This document shows positions 54,701 through 64,000 of a DNA stretch of 64,000 bases, piece by piece. The first letter of the stretch is position 1. Each line of letters starts with the position of its first letter. Source of the DNA: Bolinopsis microptera. Its lineage: Eukaryota > Ctenophora > Tentaculata > Lobata > Bolinopsidae. The notes under the pieces were generated by a model. It had not been told where the DNA came from. It did no database searches and saw only the letters and a list, made by a program, of their open reading frames with translations. The stretch is from the NCBI RefSeq assembly GCF_026151205.1, contig NC_087073.1, forward strand, positions 868,001 to 932,000. Reading direction: 5' to 3'. The position numbers were made by a program, and so were the translations under genes.

Positions 54701-57700
54701 CAAGGTTATTATTGAAACTATTTAGCAGCCCTGATATGAAGTTCGTAATACTGTTATAACCCTCTATGGTATACAACCCTTCTTAATAATTATCCGAGGG
54801 TAGACTGTGATCCTGACTATTAATAAACAACTATAAGACCGGACATTATAAGTAAGTAACCATGGTAACCATTATAAGACTTCAAGACCTGCTTAGATCA
54901 CCTCAACGTGTACTTTGAGACGGTAATCATGCCATATTTGGGATTACAAAGTACAGAAAGGTAATTTTAGACTTCATAATATTATCTTTTAGTTATGAAT
55001 TGCTGGGCCAAATCAGTTGATTAACTGCTGCCATTCTGTTGATAAATAATAACTGTCATAAAGAAGTTACGGTACGTGGCCTGGTAAACATCATAATTTA
55101 TGATTTATTTATTCCTAGCATTATCCATGATAAGAAGCATTATGACATTTTACTGCAAATAATTATCAATAATTTCTCCATTCTAACCTAACCTTCAATT
55201 GACAGTGACCAAAGAAGGAGAAATGCAGCTAAAAAAACAGACTTAAAAGTAGCAGGGCTCCATGATATAAGGTAACTTGTTGTTGTATCTTGTGTTGAAC
55301 ACGACAATTAATATTGATAAAATCTACGGAAAAATTATTTTTCTAGTAGGCTGTGCGGAAAATGAAAGCTACTAAAATTTAGAACAACCGAGAACAGCAG
55401 CTCAGCTTATATAAACTTCAAATTTGCTTGATTTAATTTGATTATAATTCTAATTCTAAAAATTTAAAGGTTTATCACTAATTAAAGTCGTAACTGGCCT
55501 AAGTAAAAGTACATTACTCTCTCTTGTAATATTGATAAGAACCTGGTCTAAGTGAAGAGAAGCACTGTTCACAACGCAAGGTAAACTGTGTGTGCGTAAC
55601 AGATCAAACGTTGTAACGTCGTAGAGCGCCACGTTGTTACCGTACGTTACTGTGACCACTTTAACGTCATCCTTCAACACCATGCCTGCAGAAAGGTACG
55701 TTACTAGGGTGTTACTAGGGTGTTACTAAGGTGTTACTAGGGTGTTACTAAGGTGTTACTAAGGTGTTACTACTAACTTACTATTGAGGGTACGTTACTA
55801 AGGTGTTACTAAGGTGTTACTAGGGTGTTACTAAGGTGTTACTAAGGTGTTACTAAGGTGTTACTACTAACTTACTATTGAGAGGCTGATCGAAGGTACG
55901 TTACTAGGGTGTTACTAGGGTGTTACTAGGGTGTTACTAAGGTGTTACTAAGGTGTTACTAAGGTGTTACTAAGGTGTTACTAAGGTGTTACTAAGGTGT
56001 TACTACTAACTTACTATTGAGAGGCTGATCGAAGGTACGTTACTAGGGTGTTACTAGGGTGTTACTAGGGTGTTACTAGGGTGTTACTAAGGTGTTACTA
56101 AGGTGTTACTAAGGTGTTACTAAGGTGTTACTACTAACTTACTATTGAGAGGCTGATCGAAGGTACGTTACTAGGGTGTTACTAGGGTGTTACTAGGGTG
56201 TTACTAGGGTGTTACTAGGGTGTTACTAGGGTGTTACTGAGGTGTTACTAAGGTGTTACTAAGGTGTTACTAAGGTGTTACTAAGGTGTTACTAAGGTGT
56301 TACTAAGGTGTTACTAAGGTGTTACTAAGGTGTTACTAAGGTGTTACTAAGGTGTTACTACTTGGTGTTACTAAGGTGTTACTAAGGTGTTACTACTAAC
56401 TTACTATTGAGAGGCTGATCGAAAGACTGCTGTTTCAGCTCCTTTTTAGCTCGTCTATCCCACACTTTCATCAGTTTGTCTTCACCAGTAGTTATGAAGT
56501 AATTGTCATTACCCAAGAACTTGCATCCTTTGATGCCTCCGTTATGTCCTGCGTACTCCTGACAAAACTGTTTTAATTTTCTTGAAGATTTTAAAGAATC
56601 TATGGAAGGCAAAATTTTCAAAAATGTTTTCATCAACATAATATAATATCATTAAAATGCATTTTTCTACAACTTGTAAACAATTTTTGGCTTATATCAA
56701 CATTAATTAATCAAATACCTCGATGGAGTTCTGCGGTTGTCGGACATCCCAGATACTCAGTACCGATCTTGAAGTACCAGTGAGTAATAAATGCGTGTCC
56801 CGGTTTATTGACACCGATTTTACCTGGATAAGGGGGAATATTATTAGGTTTAATATACTAGCTTAAGTTACTAGTTTTGAGTTACTAGATATTGAAGAAG
56901 GAGAAAATACAATTGAGATGATCTCAACAAAACTCACAATATGGGAGTGAGTGAAGGATGCAAGACAGTTTCCAGTTTCGGCATCCCAATAGTTGGAGGT
57001 AAAATCAGCAGCACCAGTAGCAGCTCTGGTACCGTTATAGCTGATGTCCACTGCCCAGATTGCACCTTTGTGACCCTCAAACGTTCCCAGCCAATCTCCT
57101 GGGAGAAGGAAGTAAATTGTACAGGTAAAACCATGTCGTTATAAAATATAGACAAAGTTAACATCACTCAAAGAAGACCTTTATTTATTAAATACAAAGT
57201 CAATGTTCAACATGTTCAACAAGTTCAACATGTTCAACATGTTCAACATGTTCAACATGTTCAACATGTTCAACATGTTCAACATGTTCAACATGTTCAA
57301 CATGTTCAACATGTTCAACATGTTCAACATGTTCAACATGTTCAACATGTTCAACATGACATGTTATTGCTATGATAATACTTGTCCTCCACTTTACAAC
57401 AGCCCTCACTTTGAGAGTCCACAAATCTCATTAGGTCGTGATTGTGATATTAATAAATGAAGTGCAAACCACTTTCATACCTGAGTATTTTTTTAAAGTG
57501 GCAATGTTCCAGCTCCAATTTTGTTGTGCTGTATTACACTTAATTATTCCTAAGTCAAGAAATAAACTGTAGGGACTACCGGTGGGTGATGAATAATTGA
57601 GAATCCAACAGGATCTTGTTCTCTTCATTGTGCTGATTCCGGGAAGCATTCGTTTTACGCTCTAATCCTATTAAAAATCGAGATATCGGTCATTGAAAAA

Positions 57701-60700
57701 TGAGTAATTATAGGCCTGTCAATGATTGCAGCCCAATTAAGAGCTGATCAGTTGCAGCTACTTGTGCCATATAAGGGATAACTGAAGTCACGTGACCGCC
57801 AATCCTATCACGTGACCTTGATTCGTAAATCCTTGGTCACGTGATCACATTCGTAACGTGTCGAATGCTGACTAGGATATCTCGTGACGTCACCAGAGCT
57901 CAAGCTTCCTGACCAGGCCTTATATGGAATAATATAGTGTATCACGTGTAATTGGATCCAATTAAGATGAGCTGCGCAATTATCGCAGCATCTCGATCAC
58001 CTTTTGAAACCCAGCAGGCAGCTGGGCCAGAGATTTTAAAATAGAAGGATTTTTTGTTGATGAAAATCGAAGCGAAAATCATGTAACCCTATGTTTCCGA
58101 GGACGCCGAACACGATAAAACTGGTTATAATTATCATACTCAAGGGCAAATTGCTTTAAAATGTACTTGAATGTCATCTAGATGTTATTATAAGCTAAGC
58201 GCCTGAGCGGCTTATCGGGTGGCACCAGTCTCTCTGCCGAATCTCAGTAATTGTAAACAACGACGCTACTAGTTCTCAACTAATAATCGGGCTTATGAAG
58301 GAAAGATCTCAAGTTCAGAAGACGAAAGAAATTTATTCAAATATTTGCTTAAGATTAACGAATACGGATTTCAACCAATATCGAAAAGGACTACCAAGGA
58401 TTGTATCAGGACTTCTATAAGCGGTATTTCAAGTCTTTATAACGGTTTAAGGATGAACTAACGGTATTTAAGGATTGTGCTAGGGCTACTTACGGATAAG
58501 TTGACGCTCCTGTTATGAGAATGGTCCCCTTCCGTTGTACACTACTCATTGCCTTTTGCCTCAAATTTAAAGTTAACCTTACCTTTTACTTAGCATATGT
58601 AGTTAATATTACCTTGTATCTTACAATTAGAGTTAACCTTACCTTTTACTTAGCATATGTAGTTAATATTACCTTGTATCTTACAATTTGAGTTACCATT
58701 TACTTGTGCCTTAAATTTAGAATTAATGTTACATTATACCTTATATATATGGAGTTAACGTTCCATTATACATTACATCTAGAGTTAACATTACATTATA
58801 CCGTACATCTAGAGTTAACGTTACATTATACCGTTAACGTTACATTATACCTTACATCGTGATTCGTGAGTTAACATTACCTTCCACGCCACATGTAAAG
58901 TTAAGATTATCGTATACCTTACTTCAGAGTTAACTGTAACATTACATTATACCTTATGTTGTATCCAGAGTTCTTCTTCTTTTTATTGATTGGTTTAATG
59001 AAGTCAGTAGGTTCTGATATGGGTAGATTTAGTTTTCGGATCCTCAGAAGAAGGCCATATAAGGGATTTGGTTACCAGATGAGTATATTTGTTGAACGAG
59101 GATATCAACGAGGTCTTCATTAATTTCTTCACAACTCTTCGCTGACAGAATCAGCATTAAAGAGGTAGAATAATAACTTCATAGTTCGTAACTGACAGAA
59201 TCAGTATTAATGAGGTCGAATGATTACTTCATAGCTCGTCACTAACTGGATCCTTATCGACTAACGAGGTCCAGTGATTTCTTGGTAATACGTCAAAAGA
59301 AAGGTAAGAAAATAACATGAATGTATAATGTAACGTTAACTCTAGATGTAAGGTATAATGTAACGTTAACTCTAGATGAAAGGTATAATGTAACGTTAAC
59401 TCTAGATGAAAGGTATAATGTAACGTTAACTCTAGATGTTAACTCTAGATGTACGGTATAATGTAACGTTAAATCTAGATGTAAGGTATAATGTAACGTT
59501 AACTCTAGATGTAAGGTATAATGTAACGTTAACTCTAGATGAAAGGTATAATGTAACGTTAACTCTAGATGTACGGTATAATGTAACGTTAACTCTAGAT
59601 GAAAGGTATAATGTAACGCAGTAAACGACCGGGGGTAGGATTTGGCCGGGGCCGGGGCCGGGAATGTCCAAATTTTGCCGGGGCCGGGAATTGGCCGTTC
59701 TGGAATTTGGCCGGGGCCGTGAATTTAATAAATCCACGGCCAAGTTAGAACTTTTCAGGACTTAGGATCTGAACTTATTTTTACATGACAATATAATGTT
59801 CGTATCAATTGAACAGTTTAGAAGGTAATTAGATTTCATATATATTTTGGTAAAATAATTTTGTTCAGCTGAAACAGTAAATAAAAGTTGGCACTCTGGA
59901 CATCATCCTTTCAAAATTGAAAATCCATTTTAAGATTTATATGAAAGTTTTTGGCCGATTTCGATCAAAAATTCCCGGCCAAATTCCCGGCAAAAATTGA
60001 AAATCGGCCGGGGCCGGGGCCGGGAAGAAATAGCTCCCCCGGCGCCGGGATTTCACGGCGCCGGGAATCCCGGTCGATTACTGATGTAACGTTAACTCCA
60101 GATATAAGGTATAATGTAACGTTAACTCTAAATGTAAGGCACAAGTTAATGGTAACTCAAATTGTAAGATATTGGTTGAAATCGTATTCGTTAATCTTAA
60201 GCAAATATTTGAATAAATTTCTTTCGTCTTCTGAACTTGAGATCTTTCCTTCATAAGCCCGATTATTAGTTGAGAACTAGTAGCGTCGTTGTTTACAATT
60301 ACTGAGATTCGGCAGAGAGACTGGTGCCACCCGATAAGCCGCTCAGGCGCTTAGCTTATAATAACATCTAGATGACATTCAAGTGCATTTTAAAGCAATT
60401 TGCCCTTGAGTATGATAATTATAACCAGTTTTATCGTGTTCGGCGTCCTCGGAAACATAGGGTTACATGATTTTCGCTTCGATTTTCATCAACAAAAAAT
60501 CCTTCTATTTTAAAATCTCTGGCCCAGCTGCCTGCTGGGTTTCAAAAGGTGATACCAGATCGAGATGCTGCGATAATTGCGCAGCTCATCTTAATTGGAT
60601 CCAATTACACGTGATACACTATATTATTCCATATAAGGCCTGGTCAGGAAGCTTGAGCTCTGGTGACGTCACGAGATATCCTAGTCAGCATTCGACACGT

Positions 60701-63440
60701 TACGAATGTGATCACGTGACCAAGGATTTACGAATCAAGGTCACGTGATAGGATTGGCGGTCACGTGACTTCAGTTATCCCTTATATGGCACAAGTAGCT
60801 GCAACTGATCAGCTCTTAATTGGGCTGCAATCATTGACAGGCCTATAATTACTCATTTTTCAATGACCGATATCTCGATTTTTAATAGGATTAGAGCGTA
60901 AAACGAATGCTTCCCGGAATCAGCACAATGAAGAGAACAAGATCCTGTTGGATTCTCAATTATTCATCACCCACCGGTAGTCCCTAATTATAAACTGGTA
61001 ATGTAGTTTTTAACAAGTTTTGCCTTCCTTATCACAAGACTCTATCTACTGACCCACACATAGATTTTAAAAATATATTATATGATACAGTTGTTATATG
61101 GACACGTTCATTTGAGTTTGAGGATATTGGTAAACAAAAATAATAGCGTTTTTGACGATAGTGGCTTAATTTTGACATTTATTAACCTAGCACGTTCAGA
61201 AGTTCTGAACATTAGCCACGTAACCCATACTCCCATATGCACCGCTCAGAAAGAAAATCTATTGTTGTTAGGCACTATAATGTTTCAAATGTCACATTTT
61301 GTGTGACTTAGTTAACTGCAGTTGTCTAATTATCATTCCTTGGTCTGAAATATAGTAAATTAGGTCTATCTAACAATTATGATACAACATTGGTTAATGG
61401 GCACGGATCGAACGGTTACAAAGCAATATTTGGGTAACTTTGTCACACTCATGATACCATACCTCTATTCTACTGTGAGGTGTCCTAAAAACCCTTTCAA
61501 CTCATTATTTTATGGTTGCTCTACCAAGCATAGCCCTAAAATATGTTGTTTTGAATAGTTAGCTAATACAGGCACTTGGTTATTGGGAAATGAGGTTAAT
61601 TCTGTCACAATATATGAAATTTAAAATTTTGGGCGAATAATTTATATCTGATTTTGGTTTGAAAGGCGGGAAAATTTTATCAGTTGATGTTTACATTGTC
61701 ACAAAAAATTATACGAAATCGTAAATATATTAAAAACAATGATTATAGAATGAAATAGTCTCTTATAATAACTCTTATAATAACTGATGTGACAAAGTAA
61801 ACATGTCTTGCCCCTATTTTGAAGATCTATATTCTATACCTCTATTAGAATATTGTCCAGAACATCAGAGCTTAAGTTTAACAATTTTAGGTTAAATTTG
61901 TCAAAGTCACTAAAAATGTGACAAAATTAACTTTTCATGCCCCAACAATTTCAAGATAGTGTGTAAAAATTAGCATAGGCTGCTTTATTACCTATGTAAA
62001 TCAATCCAAACTACAAAAAATATATGTTAATGTGATGACGATTACCTAACTCTTATAATAACTGATGTGACAAAGTAAACATGTCTTGCCCCTATTTTGA
62101 AGATCTATAACTCTATTAGAATTCAACATTCTTTCAGAAACGATTGGAAGAATATTGTCCAGAACATAAGAACTCAATTTTTAAAATTTAGATTAATTTG
62201 TCAAAGACATTGAAAATGTGACAAAATTAACTTTCCCTGCCCCAACAGTATCAAGATAGTGTGTTAAAATTGACATAGGATTTATTACAGGTATATTAAA
62301 GTATTAATCGATCCAAACTACGAAAAATATCTTTTAATCTGATGACGATTACCTAACTCTTATAATAACTGATGTGACAAAGTAAACATGTCTTGCCCCT
62401 ATTTTGAAGAACTATACTTCTATTAGAATACTATGTAACTTTATCATCAAACAAATTTCGATAAACTAGTTATTTTGCCAGCAAGGAGCTAACAGAGTTA
62501 TAATAATTTTTTGTGACGAAATTACCCTATTTTTGACCATGTAGCGGTAGTTTAATTGTGACACTGTTAACATATTACCACTTGATAATGATTTATGTGA
62601 CTGGTGCATGGTACTAGCAGTGTTGTTTGATCCATAGTACGTATAATATAAGGGGTTTAAGCTGGTATATCATTATTTGTTCAATTTCACACATGTTCAG
62701 ATATTATCAAGATTATGTGACAAAGTAAGCTTGGTTGTGCCTTCTGTGTTTTAATTCCTTACGACTATATGATATAATAACAATTCCCAGCACTTCCAGG
62801 CCATCAAATAAACTTACACTACTCAGCATTGCTTATCAGGGTGCCCTAAACATTCATCACATATTTTCTTTAATGTGTGACAGAGTAAACCTGAGTGCAC
62901 CATCTAACGAAAAAAGTCGTCAAATATGTAGGTAATGGTCATATGTACCCATCCAATCAACTGGACACTCAAAAATTTGGTCAAAAACGGTAGCAAGGGG
63001 TCCATATTTACTCCGTCACATGTTTATAGTGTGACAATGTAACCATTTCCGTGCCGGCCGTATTTAAGCGATATCTTATCACCTGATTAAGATATCGTTA
63101 TGTGACAAAGTTAGCCTAGAGGATGAGACGATTATCCTAACCATCAAGGGTTTAAGTAATTTCATAGTGTGACAAAGTCAACTACACTGTGCCTTTTAAT
63201 AGGGTCACTTATATTTACCAATATCCTCAAACTCAAATGAACGTGTCCATATATATAACACTAAAAAACAACAACTAATTTACCTGTGCCACCCTCTCTA
63301 AGCTGAGGCTTGCCATCTTTACTGGCACTAATCAGATAGTAGGACAAATCATCAGTGATATCACTGAATTCGATATCCACCACTGGCCGACTGTGCCCCG
63401 TACATGTTATCGGGGTCTGGCGGATCATACTACCATTCAT
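51744..63440 (-). CDS. STRAP: Serine-threonine kinase receptor-associated protein (WD40), six exons
   Basis: STRAP (UNRIP) is a WD40 beta-propeller that joins the SMN-Gemin complex in snRNP assembly and binds TGF-beta receptors. Minus-strand exons are 63440-63284, 57098-56938, 56823-56719, 56558-56405, 55685-55543 and 52004-51744. All phases agree and give 326 aa; the human protein has 350. Family landmarks in order are [83 protein letters not shown], then [20 protein letters not shown] and [20 protein letters not shown]. The acidic C-terminal tail of vertebrate STRAP is missing; the protein ends ANQEFVMS. The start ATG at 63440 precedes a second in-frame ATG four codons on (MIRQTP), which better matches the human N terminus. 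Intron 1 (6.2 kb) is full of transposable elements and intron 5 holds a complete gene on the other strand. Confidence 0.95.
52015..52110. repeat. (AGTTACCACT)n between two copies of the STRAP exon 6 acceptor
   Basis: About nine units of AGTTACCACT. AATATCTCTGAGGTT occurs at both ends (about 51999-52013 and 52110-52124). The left one is the real acceptor plus first exon 6 bases, seen on the minus strand as AACCTCAG|AGATATT. Confidence 0.88.
52640..52930 (-). mobile_element. tRNA-derived SINE
   Basis: On the minus strand the head has an RNA polymerase III A box, TGGCTCAGTTGG (52918-52907), and a B box, GGTTCGATTCC (52876-52866), at tRNA-like spacing. The surrounding bases do not form a clean cloverleaf, and non-tRNA sequence continues downstream, as expected of a SINE body. 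The 3' limit is approximate. It lies in STRAP intron 5, close to the nested acyltransferase gene. Confidence 0.7.
53242..54132 (+). CDS. GLYAT-like GNAT acyltransferase, intronless, nested in STRAP intron 5
   Basis: A single 296-codon frame, exactly the usual length of glycine N-acyltransferase family proteins, which move an acyl group from acyl-CoA to an amino acid. The C-terminal third is a GNAT fold of the FR47/GLYAT kind: [34 protein letters not shown], then the acetyl-CoA loop [13 protein letters not shown] at about residues 226-238 and a final [13 protein letters not shown]. The N-terminal 170 residues fit the GLYAT N-terminal domain in length and include [13 protein letters not shown] before the GNAT part, but are divergent. 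The start ATG at 53242 follows in-frame non-coding sequence and no better start is visible. It is the only intronless gene in the window and is transcribed against STRAP. It could be a retrocopy or an old single-exon family member. The substrate cannot be told from sequence. Confidence 0.85.
   Translation: MEKISRTINSSEIPEELFIFKTHLTFIEKGWLPLDGNVVVESFQSSTGQIYSSIIHHEDEKKIIIKIDFYIDDNATLKDIDLFLNKVLSGKNESNFGEWFVMNFQTRYFDYIVTGVNQRLGFHFEGDPTKWNHNLFAAPASKPDQISVPQGYILGPLLEGHTAVITTQWALDIGFKNKDDSTLHSMVLAEITQRPCFGIFSQSDPATPIAWLTVNGGGSVGKLHVKESHRRRGLARILVRHTLKTIQDIHGVECRVHSCAKKDNTASMGLFLSEGWQLQPFNYKIILFRKTEVSGL
54133..55542. other. Remainder of STRAP intron 5
   Basis: 3' flank of the acyltransferase gene and unique AT-rich DNA. 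No other gene seen. Confidence 0.5.
55692..56400. repeat. (AGGTGTTACTA)n array with copies of the STRAP exon 4 end and donor
   Basis: An 11-bp repeat, TTACTAAGGTG or TTACTAGGGTG, fills STRAP intron 4. Four times it is interrupted by ACTAACTTACTATTGAGAGG followed by CTGATCGAAGG (one copy shorter). On the minus strand these are TCGATCAGCCTCTCAATA|GTAAGT, identical to the last 18 bases of exon 4 and its donor. Confidence 0.95.
57203..57358. repeat. 9-bp array (CAACATGTT)n
   Basis: About 17 units of TTCAACATG, each containing the palindrome AACATGTT. It lies in STRAP intron 1 and gives period-artefact frames on both strands. Confidence 0.97.
57570..60989. mobile_element. Foldback-type element with long inverted arms, 3.4 kb
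   Basis: The left arm (57570 to about 58385, resuming at about 58680-58960) and the right arm (about 59300-60989) are near-perfect inverted copies, starting GGGACTACCGGTGGGTGATG at both ends. The inner part of each arm is a minisatellite of the unit ATAATGTAACGTTAACTCTA plus GATGTAAGGT, in opposite orientation in the two arms. The direct repeat ATAAACTG flanks the element at 57562-57569 and 60990-60997, an 8-bp target duplication. Each arm carries several CACGTG sites. No transposase is visible. It sits in STRAP intron 1. Confidence 0.87.
59619..60083. mobile_element. hAT-like MITE nested in the foldback element, 465 bp
   Basis: The ends are CAGTAAACGACCGGG and, read from the right, CAGTAATCGACCGGG, flanked by the 8-bp duplication ATGTAACG (59611-59618 and 60084-60091). 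An 8-bp duplication and CAG termini are typical of the hAT superfamily. The interior is rich in GGCCGGGGCCGG and contains no ORF. Its insertion within the inner minisatellite shows it is younger than that array. Confidence 0.88.
61097..63251. mobile_element. Non-autonomous TA-flanked element, 2.16 kb
   Basis: Inverted terminal repeats of about 39 bp begin TATGGACACGTTCATTTGAG and are flanked by TA on both sides. The interior is dominated by dispersed copies of TGTGACAAAGTAAAC and variants. Three tandem copies of a segment of about 300 bp start ACTCTTATAATAACTGATGT at about 61770, 62050 and 62355. No transposase frame exists. Its organisation parallels the element at 22350-23841. Confidence 0.83.
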
Positions 63441-64000
63441 GGCTCTGCTCACTGATGATAAAAGGAATTATGTAATGGTGCAGACCCCAGACTTCACTTG
63501 AAAATCATACTAAATAGGGGGTTGTTCACATATAATGTACTCATTTTTTGGAACATTTTTAACCCCCCCCCCCCCCCTAATCAGTTTTACACAGCTATTG
63601 TGTCATAATTACACTAGCGTAATCATTCGGAAACCCCCCCTCCCCCCTCAGCTGATTACGTAATATGTGAACGACCCCTAGGGGGCAATTTTTAAGTCAA
63701 CTAAGGTATGCTACCGTTCCAGTCTAATTTGGTAAAAATGGATTCTTATTGATTCTGACTGCATGGCTATAGTTAAGAACTGGACCACTTCAATTGGTAA
63801 CCTGGGTGCCTGAGGACTGAAATATTGAAGTTATTTGCTAACTGAACACTATCATAAGACTTGTTTGTCAAGACCATTAACAAGAAATGCAGATCGAGAA
63901 ACATATCTCTGAGGAAGATTTGTATTTGATTTTTTTAAAACATCACTGTAATTAATATAACAAAGCCACAACTTACAGACCTACTATACTTACAAAGTGA
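63441..64000. promoter_or_regulatory. 5' flank of STRAP
   Basis: The STRAP promoter should lie here by position. A MITE and two poly-C tracts occupy 63515-63680. No TATA box or CpG-rich stretch stands out, so this is positional inference. Confidence 0.3.
63515..63680. mobile_element. Short MITE, 166 bp, TAGGGGGTYGTTCACATATT ends
   Basis: The left end TAGGGGGTTGTTCACATATA and the right end read inward, TAGGGGTCGTTCACATATTA, form imperfect inverted repeats of about 28 bp. Two poly-C tracts lie between them. A fragment of the same family occurs at 40171-40262. Confidence 0.75.

Noticed and set aside
57431..57649. 72-codon minus-strand ORF between STRAP exons 1 and 2
   Set aside because: STRAP exon 1 joins exon 2 in phase and in family order without it, and the region overlaps the foldback element end.

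Overview
The window is nuclear DNA of an animal. Multi-exon genes with GT..AG introns can be joined by hand into recognisable metazoan proteins: TOLLIP, EMC5/MMGT1, STRAP, a RING-H2 E3 ligase, a GLI/ZIC-like C2H2 zinc-finger protein and a GLYAT-like acyltransferase. There are no bacterial operons, Shine-Dalgarno signals or viral genes. I cannot name the species. The AT-rich background, compact genes and absence of vertebrate-type repeats suggest an invertebrate, possibly an early-branching one; this is inference. Most of the long open frames in the window are tandem repeats, not genes.

Layout. 1-3.3 kb: repeats and apparently non-coding sequence. 3.3-3.8 kb: an unrecognised two-exon minus-strand gene. 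5.3-12.3 kb: TOLLIP, minus strand, six exons, with minisatellites filling introns 1 and 2. 12.3-14.4 kb: palindromic AT-rich DNA and two minisatellites. 15.0-16.4 kb: EMC5/MMGT1, minus strand, three exons. 18.2-20.9 kb: RING-H2 ligase, minus strand, eight exons. 22.3-28.3 kb: mobile-element territory with a TA-flanked element and an inverted-repeat element, but no supported gene. 28.8-31.0 kb: zinc-finger gene, plus strand, five exons, 3' end unresolved. 31-40 kb: a mariner relic, then several kilobases of satellites. 38.8-45.4 kb: further plus-strand exons ending at a clear stop, either a separate gene or the 3' part of the zinc-finger gene. 46.2-48.2 kb: a very uniform 37-bp satellite. 48.9-49.2 kb: a small single-pass membrane protein, minus strand. 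49.6-51.7 kb: a G-rich 11-bp array and an array of GTCACGTGAC sites. 51.7-63.4 kb: STRAP, minus strand, six exons; its introns hold an intronless GLYAT-like gene on the opposite strand, a tRNA-type SINE, a 3.4-kb foldback element with a nested hAT-like MITE, and a 2.2-kb TA-flanked element.

The most striking pattern is that many minisatellites begin at, or contain copies of, a splice junction of the gene they sit in. TOLLIP exons 1 and 2, STRAP exons 4 and 6, the RING ligase exon 7, the zinc-finger exon 4 and the plus-strand exon ending at 40862 all have their exon edge plus donor or acceptor duplicated inside or at the far end of the neighbouring array. EMC5 exon 1 shows a similar copy of exon sequence. 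This looks like a recurrent way of growing introns from their own boundaries, and it leaves the genes with arrays of decoy splice sites.

The genes show no obvious shared pathway. TOLLIP (endosomal sorting and selective autophagy), EMC5 (membrane protein insertion), a RING E3 ligase and STRAP (SMN complex assembly and TGF-beta signalling) are housekeeping neighbours. All exon joins are hand-made from reading frame and splice consensus, without transcript support.
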